Assembly: GCF_037975245.1 (NCBI RefSeq)
Contig: NC_092568.1
Coordinates: forward strand, 18,927,001-18,991,000
DNA length: 64,000 bases
Reading direction: 5' to 3'
From: Apostichopus japonicus
Taxonomy: Eukaryota; Echinodermata; Holothuroidea; Aspidochirotida; Stichopodidae
Shown: positions 16,601 to 31,600 of the stretch, in pieces
Numbering within the stretch: the stretch's first letter is position 1
Layout of the letters: every line of letters starts with the position of its first letter
Made by a program: the position numbers and the translations under genes
The notes under the pieces: model-generated
Told to the model about the DNA's origin: nothing
Database searches by the model: none
What the model saw: only the letters and a program-made list of their open reading frames with translations

Positions 16601-19600
16601 AAAAACAATATATAGCTCTAGAGACAAGTTAATATGCACTGCATTATGCTAACAAAGAAATAATTTAACTCTTCATATTGCAAACCTCTGTGATATTACG
16701 AACCACAAATCTTGGGAGTATTGACTGAGACAAACGACATGTACTTCTTCCGGCTTTGTGTTCCACAAATTCACTCACCTGTCATGAGCCATATCTGGCC
16801 TTGAATTCTGTTAACCTGCGGTGACCCTGACTTAATGAGATAGCTTGAAGAAGAGGCCACTTCGGAAAGAGCTTGCTCTACCTTTGAAGCAGCCACAGAA
16901 TTGTGGACGGACCCTGGTAAAGAGAAAAAGGGTAACTCAATGGATTATCAATTCCCTCTATCAAGGATAAGTTCTTCAATAACATAACATGCAGTGCATG
17001 ATCCCAACTTTATGGGTGAGCGTATTAGTTCTGGAAAGAGTCCAGCGATATCATCTCCACAGAAATGGCTGGTTTGAGTGTGAAGCCGTGCTGAAAGATT
17101 TTAAACATTTGTAGGCTTACATAGATTCGAGGACATATGTAGAATGGAGTTAAACGCCATGTGCAAAATCACATTTGTTTAAACTTTACCATGTAACAAG
17201 CAAAGAGATCAAATAAAATACCTAATTCTTTCTAAATATTGGCTTTGAATGATAAATATGCTTGACTTCATATCAGTTGTTAATTTCAAGGATATACTTC
17301 AAGTGACATTTCGTCACTTCCATAAAAACATATATGAGAAAACAGAGATTTTTAGTTGAGTACAACACATTTTAGGGTACAGGCAAGTTTCCTAACAGTG
17401 TAGGCAAGTATTTTTCATAGAACCTTCACATGGCATACATAGATGTCATCTTTAACAAACAACCACAGCGTTGTCTTTGGGACCGATGTCACGTACAAAG
17501 CAACATCTAACACTATCTAAACAGTACAATAACCAACTTTTCTCTTATGTGGTCAAAAAACAAATACGTTGTACAAAGTATTCAATGCTGATAGCTACAA
17601 AGACTTTGTTTACTGTTTATATCATATGTTAAAGGTGACTTGGGGTGCACATATTGAGGGGGGGGGTGGGGTTGTGAACTATTTCTGTATGTTTACAGGG
17701 AATGTAGGTCCCTCATTACCTGTATCTGGTCTGTCTATGTATTCTAACAGACCCATATGTACAATATTTACTCTTTACAGAGGTCACACTACCAGGGTAG
17801 AGAAGTATCCCCATGAATACCTCCATGGTTACCAAGGACAACAGGTAGCTGCTTACCTGTATCTGGTCTGTCTATGTATTCTGACAGACCCATATGTACC
17901 CATATGTACAATATTTACTCTTTACAGAGGTCACACTACCAGGGTAGTGAAGTATCCCCATAAATATCTCCATGGTTACCAAGGACAACAGGTAGCTGCT
18001 TACCTGTATCTGGTCTGTCTATGTATTCTGACAGACCCATATGTACCCATATGTACAATATTTACTCTTTACAGAGGTCACACTACCAGGGTAGTGAAGT
18101 ATCCCCATAAATATCTCCATGGTTACCAAGGACAACAGGTAGCTGCTTACCTGTATCTGGTCTGTCTATATATTCTGACAGACCCATATGTACGATACTC
18201 CTCTTCTCCGATGCCACCCTGTCTGGGTCATGACCTATGGTTGTCTCTAAACTAAACGAGAAAAAAAAACAAAAGGTGACAAAATGTAAGCATTGCTGCT
18301 GCGTACTCAGCAGTTCCGATCGATCAACATCAATTTAAAAAAAAAAAAAAATATTGACTAGTACAGACAGTCACTGTCTAGGAATTCTCCTCTCATCAAA
18401 TTGTGTGAATCAAATTTTGGTTTTGAAGACAGTCCAACTTGAATGGGAGTTTGATATGTATAGGGATAGTGTAGACATGTTGTAGAGGTAGGAGACATTC
18501 TTGATATTTGTTTGAAAAGTTAACCAACTTTTCTCAAGATGTTGAAACAACTGTTGTGGCACTATAATGCAACAATACTAACCATTTATCTGCTGATCAT
18601 TGCATCTGATAAAGTACCCAAGTGGCAAACTTTCAAGTGCCCTTTTTACCGAAACTAAAAGTACCCAGCTTACAAACTTAAGTTTGCCCTTTAAACCTAA
18701 ACTTTAAGTACCCTTCTCACAAACTTAAATTTGCCCTTTTAACCTACACAGAAAGTACCCTTCTTACAAACTTAAATTTGCCCTTTTAACCTAAACTTAA
18801 AGTAACCTTCTTACAAACTTAAATTTGCCCATTAAACAAACAATTTTTGGTAGTTCTCTTCTGACCTTAGAAAGTACCCATTCAATACAACTTAAAGTAC
18901 TTTCCTATCTTCAAAAATTGTAGCAAGTCCACCTGAAAACTGAATACCTGAAAAGTACGTGCTATTCTAATAACCATTAAAATTCCTTCCAAACAAGCTT
19001 TTAGTTCTCTTCGAACCTTACAAGTACCCATTCAACACAACTTAAAGTACCCATATATGCCACGTACCCTTCAAAACCTACCCTTAAAGCACCTCTTCGA
19101 ATAAACCTGTAAGAACGTCTATAAAAATGTTTAAGGTCTCTTCTTATTGACCTACTAAAAGTACCCTTTATACAAAAAATTGTAATGATTTTATAACACA
19201 CCTTCAAAGTTTCCATGTAACAAGCATTAATGTGCCGTTCTAACCAACCTAACAACACTTGTAGCACCCCTTCTAACAAACCTTGAGAGGCGTGTCTAAC
19301 ATACCTGAATGTGACAAACCCACATACAAGTATCTTCTAACTAAACCCCAAAATAAACTTTGAACAATCTAAAATGTAGTTTTATGACAGTTAGACCACA
19401 AGCTACCCCTGCGGCAAACCTTGAAGTAAATTTTATTCAAATACATTTAAAAGTACCATTTTATACAAACATTGAAAGTTCCATTCAAACAAACCTTGGA
19501 ATGGCAGATTCCTGTTCCTTCCACAATTCTAATAGGACCTTACAAGTCATCAATGCTTCCTCTGGTCCTTTGCATATTTCTTCCACTGTAACTTTTGTGA

Positions 19601-22600
19601 ACTGTAATCTGAAAAGACAGGCGTCACCAATGAAATGATGAGTTCAGTTAAAACCAATAAAATGATGAGTTCAGTTAAAAAGTGACAATATGGTGACTTG
19701 TGTACCGTCATAGTGAACATTCCAGATCAAAAAACCTGTTTTCTTTTGCTCTAAAAGAGACAAAAGAATTGACGCTGAGGAACGGGAGGGAGGGGAGGGG
19801 GGAATCTTAATGTAATCTACTTTATGGCAGAGCATATACAGGACAATTGGAATGGAAACATAGTCCTACCAAAGGATAATGCCTGTGAAACAACCATTGA
19901 TATCAAATGATTCAAAATCAACCTAGAATGCTACCAGCGCAATGTCATAAATGTGTCACAACAAAAAAGTATTTTAAAGGTATTCCAGCTGACCATCTGT
20001 GTCATATTTTTTCCCCTGCTGGAACCAGATAAATTCAAGAAAGTAAGATAAAGACTATTAAAGAAATTTGTAATTTGCAATAGAACATAATATTAGTCAG
20101 GGGGATAAATTGCCTTCTAAACCAGAAAAACAAATACTGGAATGGAAAAAACATGGCCTGAATATAAGAAAAAAATTAAAGAAATAAGAGTTATAGTCAT
20201 TCACCAAGCTCTGCACAACAATCAGTAACAATCGGAACAGGACTGATCTTCTGAGGGTGGGGGGAGGGGGGTTTGTGTGTCATCTTCATAGCTGTTCAGT
20301 AGCATGTAAAGGAACTGAAGTGTAACAATTGTGGTCGACATTATAGTCACAAACATTCGCAAGAGATCGCAAGTCCTTTGTAGTCAAGTTATGCAGGAAT
20401 GTGTGTTGCAACAAATAGAGGCAGACAGCACCGATATAAGCTGACCCTGCATTTGTGAGAGGTCGGAGTTAAGATACACATGAGAGGCGCACACGGTTTC
20501 AGATCTCGCAAAATCTTGTTTAATTCGTATTGGCTACTGACCCGAAAACAACCATTGATATACAAATAGAGAAATGATGAGTAAGGTCATGAAACTTACC
20601 CAAAGTCTTGCGGGAATTCTTTACACGCGACTTGAATGGTGGTCAAGGCCTCCGAATAATGCTTTTGGGCTGAGAGCAGAAGGGTCAGAAGATGGTACGA
20701 CGGTGAGTAGTCGGGATTTAAAGTCAAAGAGTTGTGTATGCTCTGCAGGGCTTCGGGGATCTGCAGAAGAAGATAAAGACGCAGTAGGAGTAAGAAACCA
20801 CCTGTAACTGTAACTGCTAAGAATTTCAAAAGCGAGAAAATAAATGAAAGAATGACAACATCCGTAACGATATTTCTCCTAGATGATGTAATGGATGGAT
20901 TGGCACATCGTTAAGATGGTAAATGAATCTGAAATATGCCTTAAAAGGCTTGATTGGGGGGGATGTGTGTTGTAGACAGGAGAAAATGGGAATTTAAAAT
21001 TTAAGCCCACTATGGGGTGGGGTGAAATTGGGAGTGGTATGCAATATACATGTCATGAACCAACTTCACAGTGCTGTATTTCTTAAAGCATCTAATGCTG
21101 ATGGGGACATGAGAACAGCTGGTATTTAACTTTGAACCCACTATGGGGTGGGGGAAATGTGTGGAAGTTATACAAGATTGTCAGTGCTATTTCCTGATTA
21201 TCTCCTCTTTTTTGAGGGGGGGGGGGGTTTTGTATAAACTAATCCCATTGCAGATTAACTTTGTAACAATTGCAACCAGTCAGCAAAGTTATTTGGGCAG
21301 AAGTCAATTTTCTCTTGAAGTCAACTGTTACTTATACAGCCTCTTTCCTTTCCACTGATATAAATCTGCATAAAATTTAGAGAGCTTCAACCTTTCATGA
21401 CAAATACAGCCCATTTCATCTCACTGCTCTTTTCTTCTTTCAATGTAGCACTTTAAAACGTCTGTCCCTCTGTCTATATGCTTTGTGTCCTCCTCGCTAT
21501 GTCTGTTTTCTTATATTCAGCCTTTATTCAGCCTTATATTCAGCTTATATTCAGCTTATATTCAGCCATTTATGGACTGTTAGCTCAGTGGTTAACGCCT
21601 GTGTATTTCAATCATAAGGTCCCCGGTTCGAGTTACTCCCAGATTAATGTATGTCGTCCAGTTACAGAGTTGCTGACAATTGACAATTCATAATCATGGA
21701 CGTTAAATATGAATGTAAGAGACTGACTTCAGTCAGCTTGCGGCTTTGATAAGCCAACGAACCTTCTTCCCAAGTTCCTGCTTGCAGGAGGATCTAAAAT
21801 ACAATATTCAGCCTACCTCTTAAAAAGCCACTGCTAGGATTCCAAAAGGTAATTTTCCCTAAACTATATCCATTCATTTTACACAGGCTTTCTTGCAGAA
21901 GATAATCATTGTGTTAACAGTTTATATTCCTCTTTCTCTCTCTCTCTCTCTGCCATCTCTCTACATCTCATCTATCATCTCTCTTCATCTCAAGAAAAAA
22001 AAATCATTATTTAATTCATGATTTACCTGTCTGGAGTTGGCCAACTGCAAAGCAGTATGAAAGTGTATTAAATAGTCATTGGTATCTTTGGAACTTGCAA
22101 GTTTAAAATATTTCAGAGATTCTTTCTGGAAGGTTTGCCTCTCTTGATGTAAGGATGCTATAAGAAGACAGATAAGTTTAATACAGTGAACGACAATGAA
22201 TACGAAAAAGAGCGAGTAAAAAATAAATAGATAGGGTACATGCAGTTTTTTTTTAATTAATCAGATATACATTTTACGTGTGATCTCATTTTTGGGAAAG
22301 AAACGAAATGAAATTCAGAGGGTTATAGAGGTGATCCCATGGATCGCTCCCCTTACATTCTCAAGATCCTTCCATATAATCCATATTATACCAACAATTA
22401 ATATTCAACGTTTTGCTTTGTAATACCAACCTTAACAATATCGATTGCAGTCACTTTTTTTTCTTTCTCGAGTATATTATTAGCTAAGCCTACGGAATTA
22501 AATGTTACATTTGTATTTTAAGAAGTAAACAGCCCTTTTTTCAGCATTCTAAAGATCTTGTTGCGATGCTAAACGTAACAGTGGAGCACAACAAAACAGT

Positions 22601-25600
22601 TTTGGGAAGTTTGGGATTTTTCATTTTGTTTGTGATTAATAATAATAATAACATTTATTGAAATATTGTATATTATAATATCTCAGGCAAAATAATTTGA
22701 AATCAAAATTATCCATTAATTACTCGCTAACTAACCGAAACATGGTAGACAAGATCATTGTGAAAGGTGACTTTGTAAAAAATTCTTTAAAATTAGTTAC
22801 CCAATGAAGAAAGCTATCTGAACCATTTCTTTGGGCAGATTAATGCTGACGTCACACTGCTCCGAGTGAATGCATCACGATTCAAACGACCAATCAGGGA
22901 GCAGTCTTGTATAGTCGAGCAGACTCATAGTCTTACAACTGACTCAGGACCACACAAAGACTGCCGCACTTAGACTGTTTTTTTGTTTACTACCACTAAT
23001 CTTTTCAGTTCACATGCAAACTTATTTCCCAGTGACTGGTTCATACATTTTTTGAACTGGGGCAGTTGTAGTAGTGAACTGCCACACACTGTTGAATTTA
23101 CCAGTCGGAAAATTTGTCACGTTGATTTTCACGACTGCAGTCCGCGCAAACTTAAAAGTGGCAAAATCTCGATCAGTCATATAGTATTCAGCAGCACATG
23201 CACACTGCCCAGATATCCAAAATTTTATTACGGTTAAGTTGCATTTGTTCGGTTGGCATTCAATCAGACTTAAGATAAGAAATTAAAACTTTCCATTTCA
23301 GGTTTAAGTTTCTTAGTATTTACAGTCACAATTGAGATGTTACATTGCATACAAGAAAACACCTTGTAAAATGTGTACTGTATCTTTGAAGAGAAGTTTT
23401 ATAAACATACCTTCTGTTGACTTCATCCCATAGGCGATACCCAACAGCAGATATGCTCTTGCCATCAAGAAGCAATTACTGGGCTTCAAATCAACCACTT
23501 GTCGAGCAAAAATTATGCCCTTGTCAACCTATCGTTGCAAAATAGAATGATAGAGATAAAAAATTATTCATCATAACAACAGCGCAATCAAACAAAACCC
23601 AGTAGTAACTGACTTTTAATTAGAAGCTTGATTCTCAATTATAAATGACACGTCAGTCTTACTTACTCTGTAAGATGTCATGAAACAAACAAAATGGATG
23701 CCTTTCATGTTTATATTCCAGACACCCTTTTTTGTAGGCAAAAGTAGACGATAACTTCTTTGAATATATGATGGCCCACAAGAATCAACAGTTCAGTATC
23801 AAGTTGGCAATGTCTCTCTGAATGTTATTGTTTTACTCCTTGCGCATTCTTCAAACTAGTTTTCATTGATACTGCCATAGCTGGGAAATTTTTAATGTGA
23901 TTCTTACGGTGAAAGATTCCTGCTTCACCGATTGTTAATACACATCTGGAAGGTTATTGAAAAAAAACACAGCAATTGATAACTCCGTTCCATTCATGTT
24001 CTACCCAATCCATTTTTTTGCTCTTTTCAAAATTTGCTTATGGTTTCCAAGACATTTTTTCTTTCTTTACCTGTTAACTTATAATACTAATGGTAACCTG
24101 GCAACAAATAATGGTTTCAGTTATTCCTGTCCAAAAAAGTCATGTCAGGGGTTAAGACAGGGTGCAAGGATCAACAAGGGGTCTAGTCTGCAGATCAGAT
24201 CTATGGTTTAAAATTTAGGAATTCAATTGATAGTAGCTACAACTGAGAGCATAACAGATGCAAACGTTTTTTGCTTTTTTTTTGTTTTTTTGTAGCATGT
24301 TCTACCCTCTGACAACTCCCCATGTACGTTATTTTCACGTCGTTAAACTCTCTCACCTTATGGAGATGTTGTAGACAAATTTTGGCTGCATGCATCAGGA
24401 CATCTGTATTTTCTGGCTCTAGCTGTGCACATTCTTGAAAGACAATCAGTGCTCTTGAATACTGAAAGAGAAGACTAAAATTATAGAGTTCAAGAATTCA
24501 AGAACTGTGGCTCAAGCTGGAACTTTTATACTTCTTTCTTACTTTTTTTTATCATAAAGAGATCGCTTGATAGCAAAGATTCAATTCACCTTTACAATAA
24601 GTTTTATAAAACTTTCTGCACAAATAGATTTGAACCTACAAATTTTAAGTGTAGCTATTAAAAAGATTCAAAATTCTATGAATATTCTGGGTAACAGTCG
24701 AGTGAGTGACATCATTCAGATTTTGAATGTCATCCATAATGTACCAAAGGTGAACTTGAAGCAGAGACGTGTGATATCACAGTTGCACATTGACAGAAAA
24801 TCAAATCTTTTCTTTATTTTTCACACAATTGTTTTGACCTTTGACCGGGGTACAGTTTTGACCTTTGACCGGGGTACAGTTTTGACCTTCCACTACAGAC
24901 ATTGCTAAGCTTGTAAAGAAGGTATGAGTAGAGTCATATTCTGATGTATCCAGTTTTTTAAGAAGCAAACTCAAATTCAAAATTTGTTTGCTTCGTATTC
25001 ACATTAATTTGGAACAGGTTGCATAATTTCTAGTGAACTTTATCTCACAACTGACTTGTAGGAATTCAAATTAAAAATTCAACAGGATGCTTAGATTATA
25101 TCCCTCATTTTACATGTCAAAAATAAATTTATCTGTAGAGAATCCTGTTACCATGCATGAGTGGTTGAATTTTGTACCTATATTCCACTATCCCCACATT
25201 TATTCAAGTTTCCGGGGCAAGATTCTGTAAGCAGTGGTTGGATTCATTCGTCTTGTGCGAAGAGCTGCAACTTTCTACGACCTAGCCTTCTGAGTAAACG
25301 GCTAAACACGCGATACACGCGATACATTTTTTCCCGGGTACCCGGTTCCCGGACGGGTAACGGCTCTCGGGTACCCGGTTACCGATTTTTTAACCTCTGT
25401 AAACATGTACATCAAACTGTCTTTGTCTTTAACTGATACAATTATGACCTTTCAACAATTGAAAGAAATTGTGATGAAGTATGTTGATCACAAGTTACAA
25501 ACAGCAACAACAACAAAAACACATCCGACAATTTAATTTCTACCAAGGATATATAACAATTTCGATTTCAAAAATAAAAACAGAAGCAGAACTTTGTTCC

Positions 25601-28600
25601 TATAGTCCATGTATGATATGATATTTTGCCAGTGTAATCTTCTTCAGTGAATAAGCCGCAATTAGGTTATATCTCGTTAATCGAAGAAGCAGGAAGTCGA
25701 AATGATCATCGCCACTATTACAAGCTCTGTTTTAAATATTGCATTCAATCTTTGACTTTCTTTATCCCTTTCAAACACCAGAGCCAATTCGCAGTAAAAC
25801 AGCTTTACAAAATCAGTGATCACAAGAGACCATAGCAGGTTCCACTATGAGAGTTTTCATAATTTCACATTTTATAGCGATGGCATTTCAATAATCCTAC
25901 TTACTTTTCCAGCACTCATCAAAGACAAACCAAATTGCTGCCACATGTGAAATTCCTGAAAGGAAAACTTCATCGTCCTGTCTAAAGCCTGTGGGTGAGA
26001 GAACAAGAGTTGACTTCTCAGGTAGTTACACAAACTCACGGTAGTACATTGACTAAAGATTCATCCTGACATGCAAATAAGAGTTGGAAGTTCAGGTCAC
26101 AGTAAATATCAACTGCTGAGTGTAGACAGGCTGTTAGTGTGTACACTCTGTAAAAATTGAGCTATACTTTTTCTTCAACCAAAATAGTCAAAAAGTATCA
26201 AACAATGCTTACATGACATAAACCCAAATATGTAAAAGAAAAACAGTTTAAGCAAAAGGCAGATGTAACATATATACTTATTTTTGGGTGGGAAGGGGGA
26301 GGGGAAAGCAGGTGTGTGGGAAGGGGGAGAGGGATGGAGGTAGCTTTCGCATAAACAACCACAATATTTGCATATCACATCTAACTTTTAAAATGACCAA
26401 ACCATTGAAGTGACTAACAAAATATTGGGATATGTAAGGGAAAGACTGAAATTGTGACCGCAACATTACTTTTTTTTTAGACAAGAGTAACTTTGGGATT
26501 GTAGATCCTACCTCAGAAAGCAGTTGATACTGAGCTCTTCTGCTGAGCGCTATGGCTAGGAGATCATAGACTGCCGTGGCATGAAGATAGGCGTGTTCCC
26601 GGCTGCTTGCATGCTCTGATGTGCGATTAAACACCACGTCTCGGTTGACCTAAAGAAAAGAAAAAAAAAAAAAATTTTAGAAGTGCAAAAGGACTCGTTT
26701 GATTGATCAAGAAACATATGTTTTACATGCTCTTGTTTCGGCACATGTAAAATCTGTAGGTCTTTGGCTGAAATTCTTGAAACCTACAACAGCTATCTGA
26801 ACTCAATACATGAGCACAGCAGCATCAGCTTTGATGTTAACTCTATGACGACAACCACAATGATTGTATGAACAATACAAGGTAATGCGATGTAAGGCAC
26901 TTTGATACCTACACTGCAATGCCTACAAGTATGTGTATGCCTATCATCCAGAGGTGGGACCATCGCAGAAACGGTGCACCGACGAATCCAAACTGAAGAG
27001 ATGCCCAAAATTTCTTCAAAATGCACGCACTTGTTTCAAGGCCCTCGTGCAGCAGGTGGTTTATAACTCTGAATTACTTCTGAATGATTTCTCCATTTAA
27101 ATTAGCACCCACCCACCCCTCTCGTGTTGTCTTTCACAGAGAGATTAAAATCAAGAATGGGAAAACGAACCTGTACTTCACTCAAAAGCAAGAGCAGCAA
27201 GGCTTCTTCATCGACTGTCGTTGGAACAAAAAGGCTGTTGACAAAAATTATAAAAAATCAGTGACTGACGGTTACAGGAGTTTGAGACCAGACTAATAAT
27301 ATTTGCTGGTAATAAGCACTACTACAGGGCTTATCTTAGCTATGGAAATCATGCCCATTCTTCCACTGACGATTGTTGACTGACTTATCATGTGTTTTAA
27401 GTTCTTACTCTCTACTGGCAGAAAATTGGCCAACGTCTTTCTTCTACTGGCGAATGTGCAAAAGTCCACTGGCATTTAGACAGTAAAATAACCCAATTTT
27501 CTCCCCTCCACTCTCTACTGGTCAGGAAAACATCTCCAAAAAAAGGGGGGGGGGAAACAACTCCTTCTCCCTTAGCCATTCCATCACCAACCTCTTCCGT
27601 CCGTCCTCTCTCAGCCATTTCAATTTTCCATCTTAGCTACTCCTGACATAAAGTTTGGCTCTTACAAAGGTAAACAGCTACATACAGAAGTACTCAACAA
27701 ACATTCGCCGAGCAACCATTGCAACCTACGAATAAACAGATCATTGCTTCCAAAATATAGATTGTTGTCCCCCCCCCCCCCCTTCCACGCTCTCACACTT
27801 GTGTTAATAATCTTGGCCTACATTTCATCAACATAGCACATTACTATAGAATACATCTATGCTAGTGTCATTTCTGATCCATTTTACCAAAACTCCAATC
27901 CTTCATCCTTTCAAATATATATATTAAATATGGAAATCGTTAAAACAATGATTGGGAATTTAGATGGCCATCAACCCGAGAAGCATGATCCCATACAAAG
28001 TCAGAAGTGATAAAATACTTTCACCGTTATCCAGCCACCATAGACGTCAGATATAAATCAATGGAGAATAATACTTGAAGGTTATTCATATCGTGTATAC
28101 AGATTGAAGGTACTGAGTGTTTCACAAAGATTTAAATGTATTCAAGACACAGTGGGAAATCCTCAAGTTATAGTTATATATAAGCAAATATTATTATATA
28201 TCCTATGTAAAGGTAATTTACATGTAATGTCATGCGTGAGTTTAAATATATCAATTCCGTGTAATACCACCTTAGCATATTGTCATATTCAGATTGTGGG
28301 TACTTGTAGGGACCATAGAGGGTAAAGAAGTTCTGCATGTAAAATCCAGCCCAGAGGTGCTGTATGTATCATTCAGTTGAGCTGTGGTACAGGTTTTATC
28401 CTGACAAAGAAATGCTTGTCATGTTAAGGTAGCAGGTGCTGTATGTGTCATGGAATAAAACTGTTCAACACATAGAATCCAGATTAAAGTTGCCCATGTA
28501 ACACCCATGGAAATGTGTAACAGGTAACATGCCAGTGAGTGAATGCTTGCAATGTTCAGGTATCAGGTGCTGTATGTACCATGGAGTGAAGAGATACATC

Positions 28601-31600
28601 ATGTAGAATCAGACTTAAATGTGCTGCATGTAACATCCAGTTGCAATGTTCAGCTGAATGAGGCTTATGTAAAATCCATTTAAGTGATCCTAAGCTAATG
28701 CTTGTCACTCCCATAGTTAATCAATGCTTCAACAAGGATATATTTCATGTAAAATCCATTTAAGTGATCCTACGTTATTCCTTGTAACTCCCAAAGTTTA
28801 TCAATGCTTCACCAAGGATATATTTTATAGTGACAGATGCACACCATAATACATCCCTTCTGTTTGACATGTTTTCTAATCAATATACTGTAGATGCACT
28901 GTCGGTATGAAAAACACCAGTGCACTAGACAGATAAAGATACATGATCACTTTCAAATGCTAAATTTATGAGTAATAAAGAGGAAGGCATTTGATAAACA
29001 ATAAGTGAACTAGTTACCAGTGAAACAATTTAAAAGATCTGATTAGTATATGAACATCAATTGTGCATAACTACATTACTGTTAAAAAGGGAAAGGTGCT
29101 AAATTAATGTAAGAGAGAAACAAAGTGAAAATAATACAAAATTGTTAGCATAATACTACTCAGCTAAAATGAAAAATAGCTCAAAGAGAAACAGAAATTG
29201 ATGTGACCCTATTTCGTCGATGGGTAAGAACAGATTTCCCTTTTGAAGTCTTTACCCTATCTCTATCTCTATCTCAGGACAAAGGCTGCTTGGACTGAAA
29301 GTCTAGCTGCTCAATTGGCTCACGGATTTCACAGTTTTAAAGATTCCACAGGTTGTTTGCATATTTCATTTATCGGACCATGCGATGCTCAGGCAGATTA
29401 AAAAAGATGTGTCCCACATGTTTTGCTAAAATATATGAACTTGAAAAGAGCACAGAAATTCCTGGCTAGGGATTTGACTTAGTATAAACTTCCAGGTTGC
29501 AAGCACTACACCCCGAATTCCATTTGATACAACCCAGAAAGTGGCAGTGAAGTGATTTCACTTGATATTTGGCTTTTCCTGTTCTTAAAGATAAACCAAC
29601 CACACAACACTGACAAGGAAACTACCAAAAAACTGTAACATAAAGAGCACAGAAATGTTAGGTTAAAAAAGGATTTAAATTGGTGACCTCAGGGTGGACA
29701 CACAGTGGGTTCAAATCATGTTGCCACAGAAACAAAGAAACATGTTCATTTCTAACCACTTGGTCAGTTGTCTATCATTGAGATATATACCTAAATATGT
29801 CAAAGACAATTTGGAAGCAGTTTCAATAGAATATACAGTAGGTATATTCTACCATGTTCTCTCATGGCAAATAAATTCCAAGGAAAACGTCTGTTAAAGT
29901 ATGTCATGAAAGAAACGTTAATGGACAATACTGCAGTTTCTGACAGAAGATCAAGAACCATACAGCTTTTCTTTACCTATAACCTTAATGGTATGTCTTA
30001 TGTACATATCTTAAAGTGAATGTAGCATCCACAAACCATACTGTCACAACATACAGGTAAGGAGTATGCAACCTGATCTCCTTCAAATTGTGTTTCAGTT
30101 CTAAAACTATACTGTTAAAACAAGATCTACTTCCTCCCACCGAGATAAACTAACACAAGGAACTGTCATATTAACCATATACGTAAGCGGCTAAAACTAT
30201 TACACTGTAACCATGGTAAATGTCTTCCCAATGGAAAAACTTATTGATATATAGGGAAGTGTATCATACTACATTTTTCTTTTTCTCTTTTGGGGGGGGT
30301 GGAAAGTTGAGGGCGGTGCATTAAATCGTGCAATTGAGTATGGAAGCTATGGAGAATCTCTCCTAATCTGAGCCTGTGCAATTATTAGCAGATAATCGAT
30401 TGTTAACAATGGTCGACTGATTTTAAATTACAAGAGCACTTACTCATTCATTATATACTTTACATGCAAATGAGATCACATGCCACCACCAGTCATGAAA
30501 TTTTGGTACATGGTTTTGGAAAAATGCATACAAGTCAAAACGAAAGCTGATCTCCACCTCCCCTAACAAGGCAGAAATCCATTTGACAAATTGAAGGCAA
30601 ATTATATACATGCATGCAAAATGCAAAGTAGTGGCAACTCTCATGGTAGAAGGTTAATGTACTTTCACATACAGGAGCCCACATATTTGACAGCAATGCA
30701 GAAACATCTACACCCTTCTAAAAGTTTCTAGCTTTCCATTTTCCTTCCTTCCTTTTTTCTTTTCTTTCCCTCCATGAGGCTTCAAAAGGTCCAATCATCG
30801 TGCAGTTTTCTCTTTTTTAATTAAATGTCAAGTTAAACAATCATATTAAATTTGCATTATTCACTTCCATTATCAAGGCGCACAAAAGCAACACATTGTT
30901 TGCAACTATAAACGGCTGGGGAATATAATTCCAAAAAACACTGTTTTCTTGTGCCCTGTGATATTCCTGACACATGCTACAGATGTCAAATAAAAGCAAG
31001 GCTTCTTGAAATCAGAAGGAAACTATCAATATTTTAAACTTGGATTGTTATCTTTATTTTTAGCATGAATGTGCACATGTAAATGAAGGCCAATGAATTT
31101 TATCAACCACCAAATAGACGATCGTGCAATTAGTAAGAGAGAGATAGAACAAGGAGCAGAAATTTCAGAAGGTTAGTTTATGACAACAACAAGAAGCTAG
31201 CAAAGAGAGGGCATGCATATAGGAGACTTACGACTCCGAAGGGCAGTGACTGGGACGACTGTTGGAGAACAACAAGTACAATAATATATACATAAATATA
31301 TATATGCATTAAAAGCAGACTGCAATGGAAGCAAAAATACCAACTGATAAAGCATCTGACTTTGCGATCAAAACATGATGGCAGGAAAAGTACATTTAAC
31401 ATTCCATTTATTGCAGAAACATACATACTGTACATCACCACCTGATTGGATATTTTCCTCCAACCCCCCTTTTTTTTGGGGGGGGGTTATAATGCCAAAT
31501 AGGACTCACACACTACTAACCATTTCCTTGACTCATTTCATTGGTGAATATTTTAAAGCTCAAAGGAAAAACTACTGCAGACAGCAGCACCTCTGTCACG

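Noticed and set aside
17569-18255. 228-codon plus-strand open frame
   Set aside because: Explained by the 147-bp tandem repeat whose length is divisible by three; the true coding is TTC7 exon 16 on the minus strand.
24835-24895. 24-bp GACCTTTGACCGGGGTACAG repeats as nuclear-receptor sites
   Set aside because: Only about 2.4 tandem copies deep in an intron; the repeated TGACCT-like half-sites are explained by the tandem duplication.
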